This document shows positions 43,974-52,352 of a stretch of 60,494 nt of DNA, piece by piece; within the stretch, counting starts at the first letter, position 1, and each line of letters opens with the position of its first letter. The stretch covers positions 1-60,494 of the forward strand of contig CAKUUM010000008.1 of the NCBI GenBank assembly GCA_934692905.1. The letters run 5' to 3'. A program made the translations under genes and the position numbers. The notes under the pieces are model-generated. The model saw nothing but the letters and a program-made list of their open reading frames with translations, had not been told where the DNA came from and made no database searches. The stretch is from an uncultured Bacteroidales bacterium (GTDB taxonomy: Bacteria > Bacteroidota > Bacteroidia > Bacteroidales > Paludibacteraceae).

Positions 43974-46274
43974 ATGAATATAGTAAGAAAGGAGATTACT
44001 CTCCCGGATGGTCGTGTCATTACGCTTGAGACCGGCAAACTTGCCAAACAGGCGGACGGTGCAGTGATGGCGACTATCGGCAACACCATGGTGCTTGCCA
44101 CAGTTTGCAGCGCGAAAGACGCTGTCCCCGGTACGGATTTCATGCCCCTCACCGTGGAGTACAAAGAGAAATTTGCCAGTGCAGGTCGTTTCCCCGGCGG
44201 TTTCACCCGTCGCGAGGGCAAGGCGTCGGACTACGAAATCCTCATCGCCCGCCTCATCGACCGTGCCTTGCGCCCCCTGTTCCCCGCCAACTATCACGCA
44301 GAGACTTTCGTCAACGTCACCATGTATTCGGCTGACGGCGTGGATATGCCGGAGTCGATCGCAGGTCTTGCTGCAGGTGCAGCCCTTGCTTGCTCGGACA
44401 TACCCTTCGAGGGGCCCGTTTCGGAGGTGCGCGTTGCCCGCGTAAACGGCAAGATGGTCATCAACCCGACCTTCGAACAGTGCGAACAGGCTGACCTCGA
44501 ACTGATGGTGGCTGCCACCTACGACAACATCATGATGGTAGAGGGCGAGATGAAAGAGGTACCCGAATCCGTGATGCTCGAGGCTATCAAGGCTGCTCAC
44601 GAGGCTATCAAGCCCGAGTGCCTGGCTATCAACGAGATGATGAAAGCATACGGCAAGGAGACCAAACGCGAATACTGCCACGAGGTGAACGACGACGAGT
44701 TGAAGCAGGCAGTACACGATTATAGTTACGCACGCGCGTACGCGCAGGCTACCGCTGCCGACACCGACAAGCACCACCGCGAAGATATGTTCGCACAGAT
44801 TTGCACGGACTTCAAAGCCGACAAGGCTGACTATATGGCACAGCGTGCCGAGGCATTAAGCATTGATATAGAGGAGGTTGCCGCTATGGTGGACCGCTAC
44901 TACCACGATGTGGAGAAAGAGGCTATGCGCCGTGCTGTGCTCGACGAGGGCAAGCGTCTCGACGGGCGTAAGACCACCGACATCCGCCCTATCTGGTGCG
45001 AAGTGGCTCCCCTGCCCGGACCTCACGGGTCTTCTATCTTTACACGTGGCGAGACACAGGCTCTGGCTACCGTTACCCTCGGCACCAGCCGCGACGAGAA
45101 ACTGGTGGACGAGGCTCTCATCCAGGGTACCGACCGTTTCCTGCTCCACTACAACTTCCCGCCCTTCGCAACGGGTGAGGCTAAAGCACAACGCGGTGTA
45201 GGACGTCGTGAGATAGGTCACGGAAACCTCGCCTGCCGTGCACTCAAAAACATGGTTCCCGCCGATTTCCCCTACTGCATCCGCGTGGTTTCGGATATCC
45301 TCGAATCCAACGGTTCGTCGTCTATGGCTACCGTTTGCGCAGGCACGATCGCCCTTATGGATGCCGGTGTGCCTATCAAGAAACCCGTCAGCGGTATCGC
45401 TATGGGTATGATTTCCGAGTTGGTGGACGGCAAACTCAACTATAAGATTCTTTCCGACATCCTCGGCGACGAGGACCACCTCGGTGATATGGACTTCAAA
45501 ACTACGGGTACACGCGACGGTCTCACCGCCTGCCAGATGGATATCAAGGTGGACGGTTTGAGTTATGATGTTCTGGAGACCGCTCTTGCACAGGCGCACC
45601 AGGCTCGTATGTTTATCCTCGACAAACTCCTCGAGACCATGCCCGAACCGCGCAAAGACCTCAAACCGCAGGCTCCGCGCATTGTATCCTTCATTATCCC
45701 GAAAGATATGATTGGTGCTGTCATTGGCCCCGGCGGCAAGATTATCCAAGGCATCCAGGCAGAGACAGGTGCTGTCGTAAGCATCGACGAGATTGAGGAA
45801 GGCGGCAAGGTGGAAGTGGCTTCCAACAACAAAGAGGCTATGGACGCTGCCGTTGCCAAAATCAAGGCTATCGTGGCTCTGCCCGAAGTCGGTGAGGTAT
45901 ATGAGGCTACCGTGAAGTCGATTATGCCGTACGGCTGCTTCGTGGAGTTCATGCCGGGCAAGGAAGGTCTGCTCCATATCTCGGAAATTGACTGGAAACG
46001 CTACGACACCATGGAGCAAACCGGCATCCAAGAGGGTGACAAGATTATGATTAAGTTGATGGAAGTGGACGAGAAGACGGGCAAGTTCCGCCTGAGTGCC
46101 AAGGCTCTCAAGGAGAAACCCGCTGACTACGTAGAGCCCGAGCGTCCTGCACGTGCTCCCCGTACCGACCGAGGACCTCGCCCTGAGCGTCGTGGTCCAC
46201 GCCCCGAACATCGTGACGAGCGCCCACGTCGTGACCCCGAAGCCGACGGTGCACGCCTCGACCGCAGACATTAA
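43974..46274 (+). CDS. pnp: Polyribonucleotide nucleotidyltransferase (PNPase)
   Basis: Trimeric 3'-5' phosphorolytic RNase of mRNA decay. The 766-aa product from ATG 43974 (MNIVRKEITLPDGRVI) contains two RNase PH-like cores (GGFTRREGKASDYEIL ... ; second core with PLPGPHGSSIFTRGETQALATVTLG and SNGSSSMATVCAGTIALMDAG), a KH domain with GAVIGPGGKIIQGIQAETGAVVSIDE, and an S1 domain with YEATVKSIMPYGCFVEFMPGKEGLLHISEI. A Pro/Arg-rich tail follows. Upstream codons to 43896 are open but lie in the hairpin leader. A 487-aa minus frame over the gene is a mirror. Confidence 0.98.
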   Translation: MNIVRKEITLPDGRVITLETGKLAKQADGAVMATIGNTMVLATVCSAKDAVPGTDFMPLTVEYKEKFASAGRFPGGFTRREGKASDYEILIARLIDRALRPLFPANYHAETFVNVTMYSADGVDMPESIAGLAAGAALACSDIPFEGPVSEVRVARVNGKMVINPTFEQCEQADLELMVAATYDNIMMVEGEMKEVPESVMLEAIKAAHEAIKPECLAINEMMKAYGKETKREYCHEVNDDELKQAVHDYSYARAYAQATAADTDKHHREDMFAQICTDFKADKADYMAQRAEALSIDIEEVAAMVDRYYHDVEKEAMRRAVLDEGKRLDGRKTTDIRPIWCEVAPLPGPHGSSIFTRGETQALATVTLGTSRDEKLVDEALIQGTDRFLLHYNFPPFATGEAKAQRGVGRREIGHGNLACRALKNMVPADFPYCIRVVSDILESNGSSSMATVCAGTIALMDAGVPIKKPVSGIAMGMISELVDGKLNYKILSDILGDEDHLGDMDFKTTGTRDGLTACQMDIKVDGLSYDVLETALAQAHQARMFILDKLLETMPEPRKDLKPQAPRIVSFIIPKDMIGAVIGPGGKIIQGIQAETGAVVSIDEIEEGGKVEVASNNKEAMDAAVAKIKAIVALPEVGEVYEATVKSIMPYGCFVEFMPGKEGLLHISEIDWKRYDTMEQTGIQEGDKIMIKLMEVDEKTGKFRLSAKALKEKPADYVEPERPARAPRTDRGPRPERRGPRPEHRDERPRRDPEADGARLDRRH

Positions 46275-46300
46275 GACATAACTCCTTAATTGAAACCCCA

Positions 46301-46336
46301 AGAGACTGTTTAGCAACACGTTAAGCAGTCTCTTTT
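46301..46336 (+). terminator. Terminator of pnp
   Basis: 8-bp stem AGAGACTG/CAGTCTCT, extended by TTTA/TTAA around the loop, then TTTTA. The SDR start follows only 13 bp later. Confidence 0.8.
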
Positions 46337-46348
46337 ATCAAACACCCT

Positions 46349-47131
46349 ATGCAGCACAGCGACAATTACGCTTTGGTAACAGGTGCCAGTTCGGGCATGG
46401 GCTACTGCTATGCGCAGCAGTTGGCGCAACAAGGCTACAACCTCCTCATTGTCAGCAACGAAGATGCCATCCACCACAAGGCGGAACTGCTACGGCAGGA
46501 CTATCCCGTCCGTGTCATCCCCCTCGTCATGGACCTCAGCCTGCAGACAGCAGCCAAGACCCTGCACACCTACTGCGCTGAACATAATCTGGATATAGAA
46601 GTGCTCATCAACAACGCCGGAGTGTACCACGACCGTGATTTCCTGGACGACTCCGAAGCCTTCAATACACTGATACTCAACCTGCACGTCTTCACGCCCG
46701 CTATGTTGTGTTATTATTTCGGGCACGACATGGCAACCCGCGGCAAAGGGTATATCCTGAATGTTTGCTCCGTCACCTCGCATATTGCGGTACAACGCCT
46801 TGCCACCTATGCCGCCACCAAGGCTTTCCTCGAATCCTTCACCCGCTCTCTGCACGTCGAACTGCGTGGCAAGGGCGTCATCGTCACCAATATCTCCCCG
46901 GGTGCCGTGGATACAGGCTTGTACAATATCCGCCCTTGGGCTACAAGCATAGGCAAAGCCCTCGGTTATATTGTCACCCCCGGCTACCTTGTCCGCCGAA
47001 CCCTCCGCGGACTGTTCCACGGGCACGCGAAAGTATCCGTTCCTTGTGTTTGGAATGCCGTTCTCACTTTCCTCGTAGCCCTCATACCCACATCCGCCCT
47101 CCGTCTTATCCGCCGTCTCGGCTGGTTCTGA
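46349..47131 (+). CDS. Short-chain dehydrogenase/reductase
   Basis: 260-aa classical SDR. NAD(P)-binding TGASSGMGYCYAQQLAQQG at residues 10-28, NNAGVYHDRDFLD near 89, catalytic Ser in CSVTSHIA near 137 and YAATKAF (Tyr-x-x-x-Lys) near 152, then SPGAVDTGLYN. A hydrophobic C-terminal segment (VWNAVLTFLVALIPTSALRLI) suggests membrane association, as in steroid- or ketoacyl-reducing SDRs. The substrate is not deducible. It sits between the pnp terminator and convergent trmD, with no separate promoter seen, so some readthrough or a weak promoter is needed. Confidence 0.88.
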   Translation: MQHSDNYALVTGASSGMGYCYAQQLAQQGYNLLIVSNEDAIHHKAELLRQDYPVRVIPLVMDLSLQTAAKTLHTYCAEHNLDIEVLINNAGVYHDRDFLDDSEAFNTLILNLHVFTPAMLCYYFGHDMATRGKGYILNVCSVTSHIAVQRLATYAATKAFLESFTRSLHVELRGKGVIVTNISPGAVDTGLYNIRPWATSIGKALGYIVTPGYLVRRTLRGLFHGHAKVSVPCVWNAVLTFLVALIPTSALRLIRRLGWF

Positions 47132-47153
47132 CCGCGCTGTCTGTCAAAAACGA

Positions 47154-47837
47154 TTAGTCGTTGTCCTCCAACAAGTCAGGGCGGCGGGATTGCGTGTGGC
47201 GAAGGGATTCTTCATAGAGCCATTCGTCAATCTTCGCCTGATTGCCCGAGATGAGGATGTCAGGAACACGCCAACCCTTGTACTCCGCCGGGCGGGTGTA
47301 CACGCCGGGCTCCAAGAGTCCGTCCTGAAAACTGTCGCTGAGGGCACTGGTTTCATCGCCAAGGGCACCCGGAAGGAGGCGGACAATGGCATCCGTCATA
47401 ATGGCAGCGGGCATCTCTCCGCCCGTGAGAACAAAGTCACCAATCGTATATTCCTTGGTAATCAGGTGGTCACGCACACGCTGGTCCACCCCTTTGTAGT
47501 GCCCGCAGAGTATGATAATGTTCTCTTTGAGCGAGAGGGCATTTGCCTCACGCTGGGTGAAACGTTCCCCGTCGGGTGCGGTGAAGATAATCTCGTCATA
47601 GTGGCGCTGCGAGGTGAGATAGGTGATGGCACGGTCGATGGGTTCGATTTGCAAGACCATGCCTGCGCCGAAACCAAAAGCGTAATCGTCCACCTTGCGG
47701 TGCTTGTCGAGGGTGAAGTCGCGGAGATTGTGCACATATATTTCGGCAAGGCCCTTGTCCTTGGCACGCTGGACAATGGAGTGGTTGAGGGGAGACTCCA
47801 ACAACTCGGGGCAGGCGGTGATGATGTCTATACGCAT
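47154..47837 (-). CDS. trmD: tRNA (guanine-N1)-methyltransferase TrmD
   Basis: SAM-dependent SPOUT enzyme that methylates G37 of tRNAs, preventing frameshifts. The 227-aa product starts MRIDIITACPELL and shows the trefoil-knot motifs IILCGHYKGVDQRVRDHL near residue 110 and TIGDFVLTGGEMPAAIMTDAI near 132, plus VDDYAFGFGAGMVLQIEPI near 50. Length is typical. It is not accompanied by rimM or rplS here. The region upstream holds repeat copy E and no clear promoter. Confidence 0.96.
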   Translation of the reverse strand: MRIDIITACPELLESPLNHSIVQRAKDKGLAEIYVHNLRDFTLDKHRKVDDYAFGFGAGMVLQIEPIDRAITYLTSQRHYDEIIFTAPDGERFTQREANALSLKENIIILCGHYKGVDQRVRDHLITKEYTIGDFVLTGGEMPAAIMTDAIVRLLPGALGDETSALSDSFQDGLLEPGVYTRPAEYKGWRVPDILISGNQAKIDEWLYEESLRHTQSRRPDLLEDND

Positions 47838-47901
47838 TTTTATTTAAGTAATAGTTAATGGTTAATAATTAATATGTATGTGCATTCGGTATCCTCGCGG
47901 C

Positions 47902-47980
47902 AAGGTCAGCGGAATCACATACTAACCACATACTAATCACATACTAATCTCATACTAATCTCATACACTTACCCCGACAA
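47902..47980 (+). repeat. Dispersed 11-bp-unit repeat, copy E
   Basis: AAGGTCAGCGGAATCA, four CATACTAATNN units (first CATACTAACCA), CATACACTTAC, CCCGACAA. Its AAGGTC end faces the minus-strand trmD start, 65 bp away. No AATGCG companion is present. Confidence 0.85.
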
Positions 47981-48003
47981 ATACACGGCATTTATCCGGC
48001 ATA

Positions 48004-48231
48004 TTACGGGACAGGGTCGTAGCCTGAACCGCCCCACGGATTGCAACGGAGTATGCGCTTCACGCCCAGCCAACCGCCTTTGAAGATGCCGTACTTCATA
48101 ACCGCCTCAACCATATACTGGCTGCACGTGGGTGTGTAGCGGCAGGAAGGGGGCGTGAGGGGCGAGATACAATACCTATAAAAATATACGGGTAGGAGAA
48201 ACGCCTTGCGTATGAGCGTTTTGGCGGTCAT
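48004..48231 (-). CDS. yidD: Membrane protein insertion efficiency factor YidD
   Basis: 75-aa protein that helps YidC-dependent membrane insertion. Signature: LLPVYFYRYCISPLTPPSCRYTPTCSQYMVEAVMKYG, with the conserved cysteines, then GGWLGVKRILRCNPWGGSGYDPVP. An N-terminal amphipathic helix fits. It overlaps rnpA by four bases, the classical rnpA-yidD order. Confidence 0.96.
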   Translation of the reverse strand: MTAKTLIRKAFLLPVYFYRYCISPLTPPSCRYTPTCSQYMVEAVMKYGIFKGGWLGVKRILRCNPWGGSGYDPVP

Positions 48232-48596
48232 GGGCGCACCTCCTCCTGCTGGGAAAGGCGTTTGAGGGCACGACGCATCGCCTTGTCTATGACGCGGTAG
48301 TCGTGCATCTCCTTCTCCATGTAGTTGAACGCGATTTGGTAGGTCTTGCCCGTGTCGGCGAGAATCTGCTTGTTGAGCCTGTACGCCTCACGCATCTGAC
48401 GGCGGAGACGGTTGCGGTCCACAGCGTGTTTGAAGAGCGACTTGGGCGCCCAGACAAGTACTTCCGTCGGGGCATCATCCGTAGGCAGATAGGTGACACG
48501 CAAGGGCCACACCACAAAGCGTTTGCCGTGGCGGTAGAGTTGCTCTATGCGTGTCTGCCCACAGAGTTTTTCTGCCTTAGGGAAGGTACAGGTCAT
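48228..48596 (-). CDS. rnpA: Ribonuclease P protein component
   Basis: Protein subunit that, with RNase P RNA, trims tRNA 5' leaders. 122 aa from ATG 48596 (MTCTFPKAEKLC); the frame is open upstream inside hemD but the overlap ATGA with the hemD stop fixes the start. The RNR-motif region reads KHAVDRNRLRRQMREAYRLNK near residues 66-86, and the N-terminal KAEKLCGQTRIEQLYRHGKRF fits the family. No rpmH precedes it; in Bacteroidota rnpA often follows hemD, as here. Confidence 0.94.
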   Translation of the reverse strand: MTCTFPKAEKLCGQTRIEQLYRHGKRFVVWPLRVTYLPTDDAPTEVLVWAPKSLFKHAVDRNRLRRQMREAYRLNKQILADTGKTYQIAFNYMEKEMHDYRVIDKAMRRALKRLSQQEEVRP

Positions 48597-49345
48597 TCCT
48601 CTTGCCGGGCTTCCAAGAAGTTCTTGATGGCAGTGGTGATGCTCGGGCACTCGGGCGTAGGAGCCTTGATATCAATACGATAGCCGTTCTCCTCGAGTGC
48701 GGCGGCGGTGTTGGCGCCAAAGCAAGCCATGACGGTGTCGCCCTGCTGCCAGTCGGGGAAATTCTTCTTGAGCGATGCCACTCCGGCAGGGGTGAAGAGG
48801 ACAATCATGTCGTAGTTGAAGGGCTTGTCGGCAGGCCATTCGGTGGCTACCGTGCGGTACATGACGGCAGGTTTGACCTTGATTTTGTGGCTGGCAAACA
48901 TGTTGATGTCATCGTCGTTGTGCACGTCGGACATGACCATGAGGAACTTCTCGTTGGGACGGCGGTACATGGTCGGCAGGAGACTCTCGAACTTGTTGTT
49001 CTCCGCCGCGAAAACACGACGCTTGCGGTACTGGATGTACTTCTGGAGGTAGTTGCCGACCGCCTCCGAGATGCAGTAGTAGTGCATGGTCTCGGGCACC
49101 TGGAAGCGCAGTTCCTCGCAGAGGTGGAAGAAATGATCCGCCCCAAGACGCGAGTTGAGCAATATGGCATTGTAGTCCTCGAGGTAGATGTGCTGGTCGC
49201 GGAACTCGCGTGCCGTGAGGCTCTCTACACGTATCAGTTGCTGAAAATCGCAATGCACACCAAACTTCGCCTCCATGTCGGCGTAGGGATTACGCTCCAC
49301 CTGAGGCTTCGGCTGTGAAATGAGAATGTTAGTTACCTTTTTCAT
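48593..49345 (-). CDS. hemD: Uroporphyrinogen-III synthase
   Basis: Cyclises hydroxymethylbilane to uroporphyrinogen III in haem synthesis. The 250-aa product has the two-lobed, weakly conserved HemD layout: ILISQPKPQVERNPYADMEAKFG at the start, NAILLNSRLGADHFFHL near 60, and LFTPAGVASLKKNFPDW plus CFGANTAAALEENGYRIDIKAPTP in the second lobe. The position between DUF4271 and rnpA is the usual Bacteroidota order, which supports the call. The start directly follows the DUF4271 stop (TAAATG). Confidence 0.85.
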   Translation of the reverse strand: MKKVTNILISQPKPQVERNPYADMEAKFGVHCDFQQLIRVESLTAREFRDQHIYLEDYNAILLNSRLGADHFFHLCEELRFQVPETMHYYCISEAVGNYLQKYIQYRKRRVFAAENNKFESLLPTMYRRPNEKFLMVMSDVHNDDDINMFASHKIKVKPAVMYRTVATEWPADKPFNYDMIVLFTPAGVASLKKNFPDWQQGDTVMACFGANTAAALEENGYRIDIKAPTPECPSITTAIKNFLEARQEE

Positions 49346-49990
49346 TTATACAATATGTTTAGCCCATAAGAAGGTGCCGCACAAGGGCACAATCTCCAAA
49401 CTAATGAAATACAACAATATATACAAAAGTGACGGGATGCCCTTGTAGAACATCAGCACGCCCTTCCCCAACATAGCCACCGAAAACAATGCCAGCACCA
49501 CGCCGCAAAGGATATAGAGCGCGAGCGGGCACGACCAGTTGGTCATCAACAGCATCACCCCCCACAAGAGCATGCCCACCAGGTTGCGGATGAAACTGCA
49601 CTGCTCCAACGCCTGCGACAACTGGCGGGATGACAGGAATACACTGCCCACCATATATATAAGGAGTGTCTGAACCGCCAGTACCGCAACCACAACACCT
49701 GCCACTTTGGCGTAGTTGAGCAGCGTAAAAGCACAGCCCGTGGAGTAAACCAACATATAAACAGTGAGCGCCATCACGCCAATGCGGAAGACGGCAGATA
49801 TGATTTCAGCTAACAGGTTGCGGTTGAAAGCCGCGTATGAACGTTCCGAATGGCTCATCAGCGTCCGCACCGCCTCGCGCGGATTTCCCAGCGCCGAACT
49901 GCCCAGCACCAACAGCACCCCCAACAGCAACAGCAGCCAAGCCACCCAAGGCTCGGAATAAGGGGTTGATATGCGCGGAATGCTATCCAT
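49346..49990 (-). CDS. DUF4271 family membrane protein
   Basis: 214 aa from ATG 49990 (MDSIPRISTPYSEPWVAWLL). About seven hydrophobic segments: residues 14-32, 66-84, 92-113, 139-152, 155-178 and 186-208. The family is specific to Bacteroidota and found next to hemD; its function is not known. The open frame extends upstream over the LOG gene, but that part is antisense-like Arg/Pro-rich sequence. Spacing: 8 bp after the LOG stop, 0 bp before hemD. Confidence 0.8.
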   Translation of the reverse strand: MDSIPRISTPYSEPWVAWLLLLLGVLLVLGSSALGNPREAVRTLMSHSERSYAAFNRNLLAEIISAVFRIGVMALTVYMLVYSTGCAFTLLNYAKVAGVVVAVLAVQTLLIYMVGSVFLSSRQLSQALEQCSFIRNLVGMLLWGVMLLMTNWSCPLALYILCGVVLALFSVAMLGKGVLMFYKGIPSLLYILLYFISLEIVPLCGTFLWAKHIV

Positions 49991-49998
49991 GGATGCGT

Positions 49999-50586
49999 TC
50001 AGATTGATGCCAGCCGCCTTGTCTGCGGGTCCCACTCCGGCATGGATGCGATGGCAGGGAGAACCTCTTCCGGCTTGGAGACAACGGCGTACATTTGCCG
50101 GTGGACAGGGCGCATCATGTGCTCCTCCACCATATAGTCGAGACAAGAGAGCAGGCGGTCGTAGTAGCCGTCGGTATTGAGAATGACAACGGGTTTGCTG
50201 TGGAGCCCCAGTTGCTTCCACGTGAGGCACTCGAGCAGTTCCTCGAAGGTGCCTATGCCACCCGGGAGCGCCACCATGGCGTCCGCCAACTCACAGATTC
50301 CGGCTTTGCGCTCGTGCATGGTCTGCGTGACAATGGTGCGGGTGCTCAGGGGGTTGTTCCACCCCTGCTCCACCATAAATTGCGGTATCACTCCCACAAC
50401 CTCTCCGCCGCGGCTGAGCACACCGCGTGCTACCGCCGCCATCAAGCCGATGCCCCCGTCCCCATACACAAGGCGGATATGTTGCTCCGCCAGCAATTGC
50501 CCCAATTGCTCGGCCGCCTCCATGTAGGAAACCCGCACCTTGTTGGAACTTGAACAATAGACCGCTACCGACAATACCTTTTCCAT
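49999..50586 (-). CDS. LOG-family phosphoribohydrolase (TIGR00730)
   Basis: 195 aa. LOG proteins hydrolyse (cytokinin) nucleoside 5'-monophosphates to base and ribose phosphate; in bacteria AMP or related nucleotides are substrates. Signature motifs: VYCSSSNKV near residue 9, YGDGGIGLMAAVARGVL near 40, and the catalytic PGGIGTFEELLECLTW near 109. It is the first gene of the operon LOG-DUF4271-hemD-rnpA-yidD. Confidence 0.93.
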   Translation of the reverse strand: MEKVLSVAVYCSSSNKVRVSYMEAAEQLGQLLAEQHIRLVYGDGGIGLMAAVARGVLSRGGEVVGVIPQFMVEQGWNNPLSTRTIVTQTMHERKAGICELADAMVALPGGIGTFEELLECLTWKQLGLHSKPVVILNTDGYYDRLLSCLDYMVEEHMMRPVHRQMYAVVSKPEEVLPAIASMPEWDPQTRRLASI

Positions 50587-50632
50587 ACCTTCTGTTCAGT
50601 TTTCGTCCTCGAAAATAACACGAAATCGGCTG

Positions 50633-50640
50633 CAAAGTTA
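50633..50640 (-). promoter_or_regulatory. Possible -7 element upstream of the LOG gene
   Basis: Minus-strand TAACTTTG followed by CAGCCG, matching the extended -7 motif, 47 bp upstream of the LOG ATG. No TTG is found at the proper distance, so this is weaker than the other promoters listed. Confidence 0.4.
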
Positions 50641-50659
50641 CAAAAAACTATCGACATAT

Positions 50660-50690
50660 TTGGAGTTTCGACGAATTATTCGTAATTTTG
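50660..50690 (+). promoter_or_regulatory. Promoter of the GNAT-Fur-YugP unit
   Basis: TTG at 50660-50662, 20 bp, TAATTTTG at 50683-50690, then CGCCG. Leader of about 22 nt to the ATG at 50718. Confidence 0.75.
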
Positions 50691-50717
50691 CGCCGAAAAT
50701 CGGTATGTTTTTAGAAA

Positions 50718-51848
50718 ATGGCGATAGAAATCAGGCAAATTACCACACGTTGCGGGCTGAGAAAGTTTGTGGAGTTCGGTAATGATTTGTATAAAGATTG
50801 CGAAAACTTTTGTCCGCACCTGGTGATGGACGAAATGAATACTTTCGACACCAAAAAGAATCCGGCGCATGAGGTATGCGACCATGTACTCTATATGGCG
50901 TATATGGATGGCAAGCCGGTGGGACGGATAGCAGGAATTATCAATTATGCCGCCAACAAGAAGTGGAATGTGAACCACGTACGCTTCGGGTGGATAGACT
51001 TTATTGATAACGAGGAGGTAAGCAAAGCACTGCTGGACGCAGTAGCTGCGTGGGGGAAAGCAAAAGGGATGGACGCGCTGAATGGTCCTGTGGGCTTTAC
51101 CGATTTCGACTTTGAAGGACTGCTGATAGAGGGGTATGAGTACTTGGCACCAATGGCATCCTTGTACAACTATCCTTACTACGTCCGCCATATGGAGCAT
51201 TACGGGCTGGTCAAGGAGAACGACTGGATAGAGTTTCAGTTGACTCCCCCGAAAGAGATGCCCGAACGACTGGTCCGTATCAACAATATCGTATGCGAAC
51301 GCAGCCATGTGCGTGTGGACAAAGTACGCAGTTGCAAGGAGTTGGTCCGCAAGTACGGCATTGAGTACATGGACGTTATCGATGCTGCGTACCAGAAACT
51401 GTATAACTTCCAGCCGCTGACCGATCGCCAGAAGCAATACTATTGCAAGATGTACTTCCCGATGGTCAATTTTGACTTTGTCACCATCGTGGTCAACGAG
51501 CATAACGAGGTTGTGGGTGTGGGTGTCGGTATGCCGGACATATCGAAGGCTCTGCGCAAATGCCACGGGCACCTGTTCCCGTTCGGCTGGTATCATGTGC
51601 TGAAGGCTCTGCGCGCGAAACATATGGAGGCTTTTGACTTGCTGCTGATTGCGGTGCGCCCTGATTATCAGGACAAAGGTGTGAATGCCGTCATCCTGAT
51701 GGACCAGCACCCGTATTTCCTGAAATACGGTATCCAGCGCGTGGAGACTACCTCCATCATGGAGACCAACTATAAGAACCAAGCCAACTGGGAGATGTTT
51801 CCGCATAAGGTGCACAAACGTCGCCGCGCATATATCAAACCCATCTGA
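50718..51848 (+). CDS. GNAT-like acyltransferase family protein
   Basis: 376 aa. A two-part GNAT-type protein: KPVGRIAGIINYAANKKWNVNHVRFGWIDFIDNEEVSKALLDAVAAWGKAKGMDALNGPVGFTDFDFEGLLIEGYE in the first half resembles the acetyl-CoA-binding strands, and VNEHNEVVGVGVGMPDISKAL plus AVRPDYQDKGVNAVILMDQ form a second GNAT-like half. The family is common in Bacteroidota; the acceptor is unknown. It precedes the Fur-family gene with a one-base overlap (TGATG). Confidence 0.8.
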   Translation: MAIEIRQITTRCGLRKFVEFGNDLYKDCENFCPHLVMDEMNTFDTKKNPAHEVCDHVLYMAYMDGKPVGRIAGIINYAANKKWNVNHVRFGWIDFIDNEEVSKALLDAVAAWGKAKGMDALNGPVGFTDFDFEGLLIEGYEYLAPMASLYNYPYYVRHMEHYGLVKENDWIEFQLTPPKEMPERLVRINNIVCERSHVRVDKVRSCKELVRKYGIEYMDVIDAAYQKLYNFQPLTDRQKQYYCKMYFPMVNFDFVTIVVNEHNEVVGVGVGMPDISKALRKCHGHLFPFGWYHVLKALRAKHMEAFDLLLIAVRPDYQDKGVNAVILMDQHPYFLKYGIQRVETTSIMETNYKNQANWEMFPHKVHKRRRAYIKPI

Positions 51849-52321
51849 TGAACCCGTCAGACTCCAATATCACGTACAGCAGTGCTGTCGAGCGGTTGCG
51901 TGCCTACATAGACGAGCATGGCATGCGCCGTACGCGGGAACGGGAGGTGATACTGGAAAGGGTATGCGATTTGCGGTGCTTCTCCGTGGAGCAGGTGCGT
52001 GATTCTTTGACAGAACTGACAATCAGCCGTGCCACTATCTACAACACGTTGGACGTGCTGGAGAAAGCAGGCATCATCCACCGCCTCGACAAGGAGTTTG
52101 GTGTGCGGGCAGGGCAGTACGAGATAGTACAGGCAAATGCTTCGCACATACAGATAATCTGTCAGCGATGCGGACGTATCAGCGAGGTACGCGACACCAC
52201 TATCAACCGTATGCTGGCGGACAAGCGTTTTACCAATTTCAACCCGCAACGCTTCTCCTTATATATATATGGGACGTGCAAGGTGTGTCGCAGAAAGCCG
52301 ATTATTGCAGATAAGAAATAA
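51848..52321 (+). CDS. Fur-family transcriptional regulator
   Basis: 157 aa. The N-terminal winged helix includes MRRTREREVILERVCDLRCFSVEQVRDSL and the recognition helix TISRATIYNTLDVLEKAGII. The C-terminal dimer domain carries paired cysteines CQRC (near residue 107) and CKVC (near 145), a structural zinc site. The regulatory metal site (usual HxH and E) is reduced: only NASHIQII is seen, so whether it senses iron, zinc or peroxide is open. It overlaps the GNAT gene by one base and precedes a zinc peptidase gene. Confidence 0.9.
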   Translation: MNPSDSNITYSSAVERLRAYIDEHGMRRTREREVILERVCDLRCFSVEQVRDSLTELTISRATIYNTLDVLEKAGIIHRLDKEFGVRAGQYEIVQANASHIQIICQRCGRISEVRDTTINRMLADKRFTNFNPQRFSLYIYGTCKVCRRKPIIADKK

Positions 52322-52352
52322 ACCTATTCGTATAACTATAAAGTAAAAGAGA

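Noticed and set aside
44856..46319. 487-codon minus-strand frame over pnp
   Set aside because: Mirror of a highly biased gene; no recognisable domain or promoter.
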